From assembly GCF_008831285.2 (NCBI RefSeq), contig NC_045138.2, forward strand, positions 33,637,934 to 33,701,933: DNA of 64,000 bases, read 5' to 3'. Numbering within the stretch: position 1 is the first letter of the stretch; every line of letters begins with the position of its first letter. The stretch comes from Nymphaea colorata. Its lineage: Eukaryota; Streptophyta; Magnoliopsida; Nymphaeales; Nymphaeaceae. This document shows, one piece after another, positions 36,466-48,732 of this stretch. The position numbers were made by a program, and so were the translations under genes. Under the pieces are notes generated by a model. It was not told where the DNA came from and searched no databases. It saw only the letters and a program-made list of their open reading frames with translations.

Positions 36466-37780
36466 TCTGATTAGATTATATATTCAAATTTGTGTACATC
36501 AACTAGTTCGTCTTCCATATGCCTATTCTAATTTTTTCCAAAATTAGTGAATTTATCCCTTGAGTGTCGTATTTGTGCACAAAATTGTTAGTATCTTCAT
36601 GTTCATACATGTTCTGCTTACATAAGAGTGGACCTGTTCTTTGATTCATTCCCCGAGGGCAATAGAGTTCACCCAATCATGCAGGAGTTCGGGTAACTGA
36701 CGGTTGATCTGTCTCGGACTGAACCGGGGACATGTACATGAATTCGATAAGAGCTCAAACCTGGATGTTCAAACTCCCTATGTTATGAACCGCTATAAGC
36801 TGAGGCTTAGCAGTTCGAGCTCGGACATCAAAAGCCTTTCCATGAGCCGGCATTGGAAGCATAGAGTTGTCAAAAGTTATGACCTCCCACATCCAAAAGA
36901 ATGCCAATCTCCAGACCAAAAACTAAAAAATATCAGGCATAGCAACTGTATTAATGTGTTAATCGATGAACTCTTTAGCTTATAACTTCGGTTTTCTAGT
37001 TGAGACTGATTTATGAGCTGGGATATGATGTGATGCTTGTCTGTGTTGAGACTTCTATCTGTGTGTGCACGTGAGAGAGAGAGAGAGAGAGAGAAACAAC
37101 GAGCTAGAGTTGTATGAAGCACTCAGGTGCTTCTTGGGATTTGATGTTTGAACTAGTTAGTGCCACGAAAGTATATTTGCAGGTGGTGTAAATTATTTAG
37201 GTCATATCAGGTTGTAAGCCCTAAAAACTAGAGTTGTATGAAGCACGTTATCAATCTTGTAGGCACTGGAAGTGGGACCTTTGATAATTGCTCGCACATT
37301 CAACGGACCTCTTAAATGCACCCCTTTTTGTACAACTAAAGTCTCTGTATTGTTGGCTGATTGTCAACTATCTTCGGTTCTTTTTCTGCAATTCACTTAC
37401 CTTTCGTAGTCTAATTGGTGCAATACATCAAAGTTACCTGGATGCTGTCTCTGAGTGCCCAGGTAATTTATCTACATCAATTTTCAGATAATGTTGCTTG
37501 AGTTGCGCCTCTCAAGTGCATGAATGCTTTCATTTCATCATTTTATCCGAACAATGTACATGTATAGTTGGTCTTGCACACTAAGGCTATTACAATTCTG
37601 TAGCTCATTAAGATGAAACCAAGTACTCTCAAGCACTCATGCCTGTGTCCATCACTCGGTCTTTTGCCCAATTGGACCACGTAGTGCTCCTCTGTATCAT
37701 TGACACCTGACCTCTGTTTTGCGTGTGGCCTAGATGCTAGTACATGATTACGCAACAAACCGATTAGAAATGTAGGTTAA
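36466..37780. other. Gene-free stretch
   Basis: AT-rich DNA with a (GA)n tract at 37072-37094 and no supported gene. Two GTATGAAGCAC words recur at about 37114 and 37238, each preceded by CTAGAGTT, suggesting a small direct repeat. Confidence 0.45.
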
Positions 37781-38529
37781 ATGTTTGAAACCATTCGTAG
37801 GAAAGAACATTTCAATAAGTTTTTCTATGTAACTTTCGTTAACAAGCTTATGAATAAAACCCAGACAGGCACCTATTGTTCATATTGGGCATGTCAAACT
37901 CATTGTAGCATAGTTGAGATGAGCCCAATACATGCTGAACCGAGTGGAGACAAGGTGTCTTGGCTTGTTTTTCGAGCCCTATCTTCGAGGGATGTTTCAA
38001 GTGGGCACCTACGTTGTCACTGCGATTTTGGGCATGTTGCTCTGGATATCACAGAAATTCCTCAACAAAAAGATGTTGCTGGGTTAGGTTTGGTTCTTAG
38101 TGCATGGTCCTTCTTTAGTCCAACTGTTGGATGGGTTTACTTGAACATGACATTTGGTGTAAGAAGGAAACCGGTAGCGTCACAGAAATTTCCAACCGTT
38201 TTTGCTTGTCAATTTTGGTTGGCAGCGACAAGGGAATCAGTAACAAGAGCATACTTGCGGAAAATGATGCTCCCTTCCATTACCTGAAGAATATGTATTT
38301 CCAATTAAGTGTTTTTGAGGCAACTACTTTTCGTGGGACTCCTTTTCCCTCCATATGTTAGGAGTACAAGGATGAACACGACTGTTGCACGATCAAGGAC
38401 AGGAAGGATCAAGATGAGGATGAAATTGTGGTGGAAATGACAAGGGATGTTGGTTACTGTCTTTTCCATGTTCTCTTTGGCAGTTTGGCAAGGTTAGTCC
38501 CCTTACAGGTAAAGGAGTATTTCCCATAA
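37781..38529 (+). pseudogene. Unidentified coding remnant with frame change and stop
   Basis: One plus frame is open for 168 codons (37781-38287), including SGDKVSWLVFRALSSRDVSSG and ALDITEIPQQKDVAGLG. Another frame is open at 38131-38361 (ILVGSDKGISNKSILAENDA, FEATTFRGTPFPS). After a TAG at 38359-38361 it stays open to a stop near 38529 (KDEHDCCTIKDRKDQDEDEI, VEMTRDVGYCLFHVLFG). A single protein broken by one frameshift near 38130-38160 and one stop would explain this. I do not recognise the family. A low-copy gene relic or a transposon protein are both possible. Chance open frames remain an alternative. Confidence 0.38.
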
Positions 38530-41500
38530 TAATTGGAGATTATCCCATTATCCTTGGATGTATACCCATCTTTCTTTATCCTCTTACACCCATTTTTTTT
38601 ATCCTCCTTTTTGTTTCACATTTAACTTGATATTCCATCCTCATCTCTCAGAAGCCTAACGAATGGGGCACAGTAGACTGTGATGTATATCACGTCAAGA
38701 AAAAGATTGCCTAGTACCTCGACCTGGGTCTAGGACTCTAGAGTGTGCCAGCCTGGGTAAGCCTGACTTGATTTTTGATAGGCTTGACGGGGCTGCGTTG
38801 ATGCGTTCACGCTTAGTCAAGCCTAGCCATCAACTTTTGATTAGGCTATGGTTCATTTTAGTCAAGCCTAGTGATCAACTAGTTAGGCTAGGTCCTAATA
38901 GTTGATAGTTGAGAGAGAGAGGAGGAATAGAGAGGAGGACAAGAACCAGCCTCATAATCAGGCCTTTAATCTCAAGTTAACACTACTCATACCATTTGAA
39001 CTGAGGACGAGTCTACAACAGACTACCCAACCCAATTGGGCTACCCATCACTTGGAGAGAGAAAGAGAGGACAACTTCCAGAACCATTGAATAACAGCCT
39101 TCAGTCCAACTCTCAATGCCATCAAGGGAGGAAAAAAGACTAGTTAATAGTTCATGGTCCCATTGGGCCAAGTGTTACATTCATCCTCCCTTCCAGCACA
39201 TTAGAGTCTAGAGATTGGGTAAGGCGCCGCAACTAGTCAATGCAACAGCGAAGAAGAGGAACCTGATGCCTGTGCTTCTGGCCCCGCTACTAGTCGTCCC
39301 TACGTGCAGCCATACGCCTAGCTAGATTCTTTTTCCCAGCCACTAGTCATGTTCGGCCAACGTAGTGATACACAACTGGAACCCCTTTTGTAGTGGTAGG
39401 GTTTGACCGTATGCCAATCCATATGCGCAACATCTGCATTCTCTGCCATTTATCGATGGATGACGAGTTGCATCTTGTACTTGCTCTCTTGCAGGCGTTG
39501 GTTTCAATGCTACTAGTGAATCAAAACTGCGATGCTCTCACAATGAAGTTTTCTAGATACTCTCACAATAAAGTTTTATAATAATCAGCAGTCAGTTGAT
39601 CTTTCAAGACTTTCATATTTCAATGGAAGTAACCGTAAAGATGTGGCGTACATGATTGATTTTGTGAAACTCAACACCTGGATGGCTCAATTGTGATATA
39701 TATTCAATCTTTTCAAAGGTCCGAGAATAGACACTCCATGGTTCTAAACCTCGAAGTCATAAGTATTTATGGGCTACAGTCAACACGCTCATGCAGCGTC
39801 AGATTTGTGAATTATTCTGCAAATTTTGGTTGTCATATTCCGTAATTGCATTTCGTGTTCGTGATCTGATATCATGTCCTTCCACACATGCCCACGCATA
39901 ATTTGAATTACCTCTGTCGACGTAATTATTTATGCACTGTGGCTGAAAATTTTACGCAGGTTTGCGTTCGTAAAACTAGCTGCATAATCCTGACTTACAA
40001 GGTCTTATCTCCACACTGGCACGCAAGCAGAGACGAGAGAGAGAAGGATGGCTTCCATACAGATAACTGTGTAATGCGTCCCTTCCTTACGAGACACATT
40101 ATGTGCCTCCCACCTCGATTTGTCTCATGGCCCCCCTTTCCCCAAATGGCACAAAAAGGAAAAGAGTAGCCAAAAATCCCAAGCCAATCTTCTTCCCCAC
40201 ATGGCTGTCATCCCCTTTAGAAAAGGTGTGTTCATCCGTTACGTCAAGCAACTGGTCACGTCAGGTGCCTCACCAGCAACCCAAACAGGGGACAGCTGGT
40301 GATGGGCCTAAAAGAGCCTTACATATCCAATCTCCATACCATAAGTCCACTCCCTGAGATTGAACTTCAACTTCAGAGTCTACATAATCTGATGACAACT
40401 TCAGAGTCTACACAATCGATGACAGAGCAAGATTTCTGAAGAGGCTTAGAACATCAATCAGATTCGATCGTGAAATATGTGAACTAGAACCGACGTCCTC
40501 CTTTTCTTTTCAGTTTTATTTTTTATTTTTACCGTCATATCAGCTTTCCATGAAGTTGATAAAAGGAATAGTTCACTACCTGCTTTCACGGAGATCCTGA
40601 CAAGAGTGGTAGTCTTTTCAGTATCCACCGTGAGAAATTGAGGAGATGACATGACTTGGTTACTGCATGGTACTGTTGGATCAATCATGCACAATGGTGG
40701 CTCCCCGAACTGTTGATCTTTGACTCTGAGAGGGGTGAGGAGAAAAGTATACCCAGATTCATGGTTACTCTTTGTTGGATTTACTCCGCGCATGTTTTGA
40801 TTTGGATATAAATTAGTACTTACGTTCTGATACTAACGAAGTGCCAACGGCTGGAGTTCGTGGCAGAAGAAATGTTCTTAGTGTTCCTGTAATAAAAACT
40901 AGTAACAGAGTTAAAGATTTACTTACATGAGCATTTTTCCTTTAATTTTCTCTGAGTTAATTTCTTTTTTTTTTCTCCTGCTTTTGCCATGACATTCATC
41001 ACCCGTGGTTCCTCTTGTATATAACGAAACATAATTAACTGTAGCTGCTTTTTTCCAGGTTCGTACTCAAGGATAGGACATGCTTCTTAGTTATGATCTC
41101 TATTACAAATTGTATACTAAGTTGAATATGCGCCACTTATTGTTGTACAAGAAAAAACATTTGCAATATGAGACCAACACAAAAATGGTTTAGTTATCTA
41201 AACAAGAAAAAACATGAAGCATAAAATGAAAATCGTATTTGATATGCATGATTTCTAAGAGAAACAGAAAACGTAAAAGCGTAAAAGATTCGCTGCCAAT
41301 GGACAGTTTCTGTTGGCCAAAGTTGCAACATACTCCAAATTCTCTTGGTTTTTTCCTCTTGTTCAAAAGCCTCGCAACTTCATAACACTTGGTCATTAAC
41401 ACAAGAAGCTAGAATTAGGAGACTATTAAACTGGCATTAGTGTAATGTGGAACCACAACCGACCTTACAGGGCAACATTGCGCGTCTCGTCCTTACCTAA

Positions 41501-44500
41501 CCAGGCCTACAAAAGGTGAAAGGAAAAGAACAATCAGAAAGGAAAATGTCTATTTGCTGCAAGACATGGATCGCCGAACAAAGCCAAAATGTTGGAAAAA
41601 GCAAAAGTGCAGCAAGGCCTAGATGTTGAAATAGGCTTCCGTCAGTCTTTTCAACCTCTTCAAACAAGCAGCGGTTTCTTTAATTTGAAGTATATGTGAA
41701 TCTCGAGAGCTTGAAGAAATACAGCGAACTCTTGGGACAGTTTTTCACGGCTAAACTCGTAGCCAGTTTTGGAGCCTTTCAAATAGGAGACTTCCATGGA
41801 TATTTAATTCGGACAACTATGGTGATGTACAGATCTTGGAAAGCATTCAACAATTGGGCTCTTTTAACCATGCCCGAGTTGATAGAGTAGAAATTTAAAC
41901 CCCCTAAGAATTAAACTTGCAGAAAACTGTGGAGCATATATAACTGTGCAGCTTGTTCGCTATCTTGGCCCTTGACATTGTAGGATGAGGATAATGAGAA
42001 GTTGATGTTGGCTGGTTTCTCTCCATGAGAATGGGTAGAATAATATGAGTTTGTTTTTTAACTGAATAGTTTTCCCAAGGAAGGTAGGTAATAATAGCAT
42101 GTGAATGCCGACACAATACAAGTTGATGATCCTTAAACAGGACGGGAAGTTGTGGAGAATAATACCCAACCAGTTGGCCTAGTTGAGCATCATGCGTAGC
42201 CCCTAGACATTGTGATGGCGTTGGACGGCGGCATGCTGGCAGACCATAACAGTGAATGTGCCAAAACATTTTTGACACTTTTATGGATAGCTGCTTATAA
42301 GAGGCCTTGTAACAGCTGTGCTTGCACCACCATGATTGTCCATTTTCTCTAAGCGCTCTAGTTCTTTCCTTAACCTCATCTGTTACGATGTCTGTCTGTG
42401 CTCCTGTGCTTCACCATCATAGTAATAAATATTGTCGTCTTTAAAGAAGAAAAAGAAACAGAAAAGGGGAAAGATATGGAATGGCCTGTCTCTGTTAAAA
42501 AACTAATCTCAACTCTCAAGGTACGTTATTTTCTTTCTATGTTTACCTTTTGTGAAGCTTGTCGTATGTTTTTTTAACTTTCTCACTTCTTGATACTAAA
42601 CCGTTAGAAGCTCAATCGTTCAAACTTGATCTTATCTTTTGATACTTTAATTTTAAGCGTTCAGTCTACACCAATGGTATCAACAGTAATCGTAATATAC
42701 TATTGTGATGTCCATGATAATAGTAAGCATATGCAGACAGGGTACCAACGCCTGCACTAGCATGAGCTTTTTGACATTAAGCCTTGATATCACAACTCAT
42801 AGAAGTGAAAGCAAAAGGAGAATATACAGAAAGCCATCTTCAAGAGCTAGTATATAGACACTATCAGCCTTCGCTAACAAGAGGAATCATAGAAAGGGAC
42901 CTATCATTCTCCACAAGGATGGAGAACCACAGACAGAGTTGCTTGTTCCACAATGACTCGAGAAAAGCATCAATCCTTTGAGACCCTTCACCAATCTCCT
43001 TACGCGCAAAGAAGACATGGTGGACCTTCTGTTCTTATGTTGTTCATTATTGGAAGAACTCTCAGACAATATACAGCCTAGTCTATGGACGAGGAAGCTA
43101 GGCAGCTATAAGCCTACTTCGTACAATTACAGAAGAAAGACGGTTGCATCAGAGGAAGGATGTGGGTGCAGAGTTTCTGCTACAGAACTTATGATGCCAT
43201 ACACGTTACACATGCACATGCTTCATTCATGATTGGTGGTCACTGGGAGAGATAATCACCTCTTGCTTGACTTCTCGAATCATTCATGATGGGTTGTCAA
43301 AGACTGACCTCCAGTACATCTCACTTCCAAGTTTCAGCTGGAATAAGGCCCTATAATTGAGAAAGAAAACGAAAACACGTTTGGATCCTCTAAGGATTAG
43401 ATAAACCAAACTCAGTCACCTACACCTGAAAATCCTTTTTCTTTGTTTCTTTATAAATAAAAAAAAAACAGATATTAGTAGTTGTAACACAAATTAGACC
43501 TCTGTCTCTCCTATGAAATTTGATGAGCCATACCTGATCGAGACCACATCTTTCATTATGACATTCTTCTTTATCACCAACTCCAGACTCCTATATCACC
43601 AAATCCAGATCTGCTAACATCCTTTGATGAATGGGTTATTGCTCATTGTCTTTACTTGGTGATAAATCTGATGTCATGAATGCTCGGTACATTGTTCGTC
43701 AATGGAACAGAAGACAGGCTTAGTCGCGCGGAGCTTATGTCAACTTGATTGGCCATTCTCTATGGATTATTTTGTATGTTATGCATGTACCATGGTCAAA
43801 GGGAAAGCATTAAAATATTCATAACGATAAATCTAACATTAGATCTCTTTTGCTTAGTGAAATAGCATGCATGCAAAACTGAAAAGATTAGGAACCGCTG
43901 AGCGCCAAGGCACTATACGAATTAGACGTTTTCTTCGACAAGATTCATGCTTTCAACATGGATGCAGTCTCATCTTCCTCCCTATAAAGACTACTCATCT
44001 GACAGAGGCGACTTGTGAGCGTTCCCAAACTGATGGGATGTTGATTACCAGTGACATCCTTTGCCACAAGGTCAAAACAGAAAGTAATCAGGCAGCGGGG
44101 AGGGAGGACAGCTAGACTTAACCAACTGGAGATTTGACAATATCTGGTTCATGACAGGAAAGTCTTCCTCAAACTTTTTTTTAGCTTGTCTATTATCTGG
44201 TCTAACGGTATCGGTTGCAGGACTTTTAATTTACCTTTTAATGCCGAAAACATAGTACAGATCAGGCACAAACATAATCTGTTGGACAAATACAATTCTA
44301 TTAGAAACCAGCAAATCTTCACAATACCCTGATTGCCTCGCGTTGTCCAATTACATGCATTCCTGCCCTGAAGTACATCTTTGGTTATGATTTCTACCTA
44401 AAAGATGTAATTGCATGTAAGCTTCTTCAAGTTTTCTGTCTAATTAAGACTCCAAGGTTCAATAAACTTTCCCCAATTTGTGGCCAAGCACATAAAGCAA

Positions 44501-45200
44501 ATATACATGATGCCCTCCTGCATTTAAGTGAGAAGCCACCACCTTCGATCATATTAGTATTTCCATTATAAATTATTGCGATCCGAAAAGCCAAAGAGAA
44601 GCCCCTCCATCCCGGCCTAACTCGTACCCCACCTGAGTTTCTTTGACAAATACTGCCCCTGCGTGACTAACTCAGATGACATGCACTCCGGGGTTGGCCG
44701 TAGACGCCGTACCAAAATAATTAGAGGCGACGATGCCAGGGATCTGCCATGTGCCGCCTTCTGCTGGGTTCGGCTATGGCATCGAAGAGAACAGGTTCAG
44801 AAAGCCTCACCCATGTTGGTTCAGTTCTGCTGGCAACCGGGCCACTGTGTTCGTTCACCGTGTGAGACTTGCGCCAGTTGAAGACGGCAAGCTGAAGCAG
44901 ATCAAGTTTCAACTCTCTCATTATTTTTTATTAATAGTGTATATCTTAATAAAGCTTAGTGGTCGGAGCCTAACTGAAATTATATTTTACTTCTTTGAAG
45001 TTCCTTTGTCATGAGGATTTAGAACCTGGCATCCATCTTGGTTCTTGGAGCCCACACTATATGTCATGCATGGCTGATTGTACATTTTCGGAGTATACTG
45101 AACAAGCCAACATTATATTGTCCTTTCCCCCTAAATGCAAGGGGTTGTTCATTACTTTTGGCTTTTTAATATGTTCATAAACATTAAGGGCCGGGCATTA

Positions 45201-45206
45201 GAGACA
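45201..45206 (-). promoter_or_regulatory. Candidate auxin-response element upstream of GH3
   Basis: GAGACA on the plus strand is TGTCTC on the minus strand, the ARF-binding core first defined in GH3 promoters. A hexamer occurs by chance often, so only its position in a GH3 upstream region adds weight. An ACGT core (GTCACGTCC) follows within 10 bp. Confidence 0.3.
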
Positions 45207-45404
45207 TGTCACGTCCTAATTCAATCATGCCATGCGTCTCGGCCACTTGCTTAACAGGCAACATGAGCACGCCTCAAACGAAAAGAAGGGATCAAGAGCA
45301 TCAACTTTAAGGAGAATTCATTTTATCTACCTCATCATTAAACAAAACTGAGATGTCAGAGTATGTCAAGCTGTTAAGATTGGTATATAACTTTTAAAAG
45401 GGTA

Positions 45405-45600
45405 GAAACACTAAATATGAATCAGAAATTTTTTATGAGAGTGACGAATTATAGTTTTATAATTTTGACAAGGATGGAAATATCATCTTTTAAAATTTCT
45501 GTATTACATAAATAAAAATTTTCAAATTTTATATGTAAAATTAAGACTTTTTTTTTAAAGGAGGCAGGGCCCCTGCCAACCCTCCTCTTCCCTTATGACA
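45405..45600. repeat. Degenerate dispersed repeat (GGGGCCC...CCTGCC type)
   Basis: The segment has the order typical of a common plant dispersed repeat: CAGAAATTTTTTATGAGAG, ATAGTTTTATAATTTTGACA, AATTTTATATGTAAAATTAA, a T run, then GCAGGGCCCCTGCCAACCC. I recognise the pattern from plant genomes but cannot define termini or class here. Confidence 0.4.
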
Positions 45601-46013
45601 TTGATATGTACATAATTTTTTAAAAAGTTAACCGACACTTATGTGTACAAGTCATCAAGATTTCTTGCAGTTGGTCGCTTTTATAATCGTAGATTTTAAC
45701 ATAATAAAGTGGTTGAGATTAGCGAATAACTACGACTTACAAGGATCTTTGATCATGCTTTACACACACACATATATATATATATATAGTGAGCTTTAAC
45801 AATGTCTTTTTCCAAAAAAAAATTAAGAGGTAAGAATTAGTAGAAATCATTTTGGTAGGAGCTGACCGTTCAATTTTTCCTATAGCAGTCAACGACTCAA
45901 CTTTAGCAGATGAAGCAGGAAACAAAATAGGGTAAAAAAACGATCATCAATCTTTGATCCTTGTAAATCAGTGAGTCTACTGCTGTAAATTAGAGTCGCT
46001 AGCCCGCACCATT

Positions 46014-46023
46014 CTATATATAG
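46014..46023 (+). promoter_or_regulatory. TATA box of the GH3 gene
   Basis: CTATATATAG, about 205 bp before the GH3 ATG at 46227. The leader between them is C/T-rich (ATTCTCTCTCTCC about 46109-46121). Spacing suits a leader of roughly 170 bases. Confidence 0.6.
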
Positions 46024-46226
46024 AGGGTCAGTGGAGTACTGCCGCCACGGCCCATTCGCCTCAACATCCTGATAACCCATTCTCAACCTCATTCCTCTCT
46101 TCTTCACTATTCTCTCTCTCCTTACAGATCCATTCCCCAGCAGCACTTCCCCAGAGCACATTCACATCCTTCTTCTTCTTTCGTCATCACTGAGCCATCA
46201 TTATTGAGAACCCACTTTCTGTAGCC

Positions 46227-48732
46227 ATGCCGGAAGCACCAAAAGACTCATTTGCCTTCACACCAAAGGCATTCAATCAGCATAGTGAAGCGCTGCAATA
46301 CATTGAGGATGTAACCAACAATGCCAATCAGGTCCAGGCGAGGGTGCTTGGCGAGATCTTGTCGCATAATGCGCAAGTTGAGTACTTGCGGCGGTGTGGC
46401 CTGGACGGCCGCACCGCCGACAGGCAGAATTTCAAGAATCTCTTGCCGGTGATCAGCTACGAAGACATAAAGCCAGATATAGATCGAATTGCGAATGGTG
46501 ATAAATCTCCGATCCTCTCATCCTACCCCATATCAGAATTCCTTACAAGGTAACATATAGCCCTAGAACTTTAGCTGGCACTCAGTTGAGTAAGAATTTA
46601 GGATATGTCGTGCAGACGATGCGACGACAATGATATTGCACCATTTTCAAGAAACAAAAGTGAAAAGAGAAAAAACTTTTGCATGATCAGCTACCATCTT
46701 CTACGGCCAGCTGTAATTGTACCTGCAGATTTTTTATTCTGCTGGACTTTGTCGTGCATATATAATAGCCGTTCTCTGAAACACCATCCACCATTTTCTT
46801 GCTTTTCTAATCATATATTGCTTCTGTTGTTTTCTTTGTGACACAGTTCTGGAACATCAGGAGGAGAAAGAAAGCTGATGCCCACCATAGAGCAAGAGTT
46901 GGAAAGGAGGTCCTTGCTCTACAGCCTGCTCATGCCTGTCATGGACCAGTTTGTTCCTGGCCTTGACAAGGGCAAAGGAATGTACTTCCTGTTTGTGAAG
47001 TCTGAAGCCAAGACACCAGGAGGCCTAGTAGCCAGGCCTGTGCTCACCAGCTACTACAAGAGCAAGCACTTCACCGAGAGGCCCTTTGATCCATACACCA
47101 ACTATACTAGCCCGGATGAAACTATCCTCTGCCCGGACCCCTTCCAGAGCATGTACTCCCAGCTTCTCTGTGGCCTCATCCAGCACAAAGAGGTTCTGCG
47201 TGTCGGGGCCGTTTTCGCTTCTGGGTTTATCCGAGCTATCAAATTTCTTGAACACAACTGGACAGAGCTTGCTCGTGACATCCGAAACGGCCATCTCAAT
47301 TCTCGGATCACTGACCTCTCTGTCAGGGAGGCTGTGACTAAAATCCTCAAACCAGACCCTGAGCTTGCCGAACTGATAGAAGGGGAATGCATGAAGAACT
47401 CATGGCAAGGGATCATTCCCAGGCTGTGGCCTAACACTAAGTATATTGATATTATAGTGACAGGTACCATGGCACAGTACATACCAACACTTGATTTCTA
47501 TTGCAATCGACTGCCACTTGTGTGCACTATGTATGCATCTTCCGAGTGTTATTTCGGCCTAAACCTTAACCCTTTGTCTGATCCCAAGGATGTGTGTTAT
47601 ACCCTAATTCCAACCATGGCCTACTTCGAGTTCCTTCCTGTTCATAGGAACAATGGTGTCACAGATCCCCATGTCATCTCCAAAACGCAGTGGGAGAAAG
47701 AAGAGAAGGAGCTTGTGGAACTTGTTGATGTGAAGCTTGGCCATGAGTATGAACTTGTGGTCACCACATTTGCAGGTCAGAAGCATACCTTTTTATTATA
47801 AATATCGTCATCATCTTTATCATTATCATCTTCATTACTGTTATTATATTGAAAGGCTGAAGAAAACTGCCTTGCAGACGATTCAGGAAGGACACGGCTT
47901 GGTAAAATTGGCCTTTTTCTATATATGCAATGTGCTGCAGAATATTCATTGTTTTGCATTCTGTTGTTTTCAAACTCATGATATCCCACTAAGTTTGTGA
48001 TTATACTTACAAGAGTATTCTTTCCAGCTGCTGCCAAACTTGTTTTCGTGCTTCTTAAAGAAAAGACAATGAAATTCTCCTTTTCTGTTTGTTTCTTCTC
48101 AAAGACACTTATTGGGCCTCTTCTTTCTTTCTTTTTGTTGGGTAATAGGATTGTATCGCTACAGAGTTGGTGATGTGCTTAGAGTTGCCGGATTCAAGAA
48201 CAAAGCGCCCCAATTTCAGTTCATCTGCCGAAAAAATGTGGCTCTCAGCATCGACTCCGATAAGACGGACGAGGTCGAGCTCCAAAATGCGGTGAAGAAT
48301 GCCATACACCACCTGGAGCCATTTGGAGCCACTCTGGTTGACTACACCAGCCATGCAAACACTAGCACCATACCAGGCCACTATGTCCTATTCTGGGAGC
48401 TAAAAAATGGTGCAACTCCAGTGCCGCCCAGTGTCTTCGAGGACTGCTGCCTCACCATAGAGGAGTCCCTCAACAGTGTCTACCGGCAAGGGCGAGCTGC
48501 CGATAAATCGATCGGGCCGCTGGAGATCAAGGTGGTCGAGGCCGGAACTTTCGACAAACTGATGGACTATGCCTTGACCAATGGGTCCTCAATCAACCAG
48601 TATAAGACTCCAAGGTGTGTCAAGTTCACACCCATAATTGAGTTACTCAATTCCACTGCCCTGTCTAGCTACTGTAGTCCTAAGTGCCCGAAATGGGCAC
48701 CTGGGCACAAGAAATGGGGCACTCATAATTAG
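46227..48732 (+). CDS. GH3: GH3 acyl-acid-amido synthetase (indole-3-acetate type), 3 exons
   Basis: Exons 46227-46549, 46847-47775 and 48149-48732 join in phase at GT-AG sites to give 611 residues, the family's normal size. ATP/AMP motifs of the acyl-adenylate superfamily are intact: [10 protein letters not shown] at 108-117, YASSECYFG at 337-345 and YRYRVGD at 420-426. GH3 enzymes adenylate a carboxylic hormone and join it to an amino acid in the cytosol. Overall sequence is closest to the auxin-conjugating group II enzymes (GH3.1/GH3.8 class), with [13 protein letters not shown] and the C-terminal [23 protein letters not shown] as substrate is therefore likely but inferred. Auxin induction would fit the family; one TGTCTC core is seen far upstream. 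The extreme C-terminus ([13 protein letters not shown]) is unusually Lys/Trp-rich. No damage is seen. Confidence 0.95.

Larger units (their letters stand above)
38530..46013. other. Long gene-free region upstream of GH3
   Basis: 7.5 kb without a supported gene. A pair of about 36-bp imperfect direct repeats (AGTCAAGCCTAG, ATCAACT, TTAGGCTA) lies at about 38815-38870. The segment 44650-44900 is GC-richer with overlapping open frames, but nothing is recognisable. An AT-rich dispersed repeat is at about 45405-45600. GAGACA (inverted auxin-response element TGTCTC) occurs at 45201-45206, about 1 kb upstream of the GH3 ATG. Confidence 0.45.

Noticed and set aside
44663-45014. GC-richer region with overlapping open frames upstream of GH3
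   Set aside because: Frames overlap on both strands with no known motif; no convincing splice structure.
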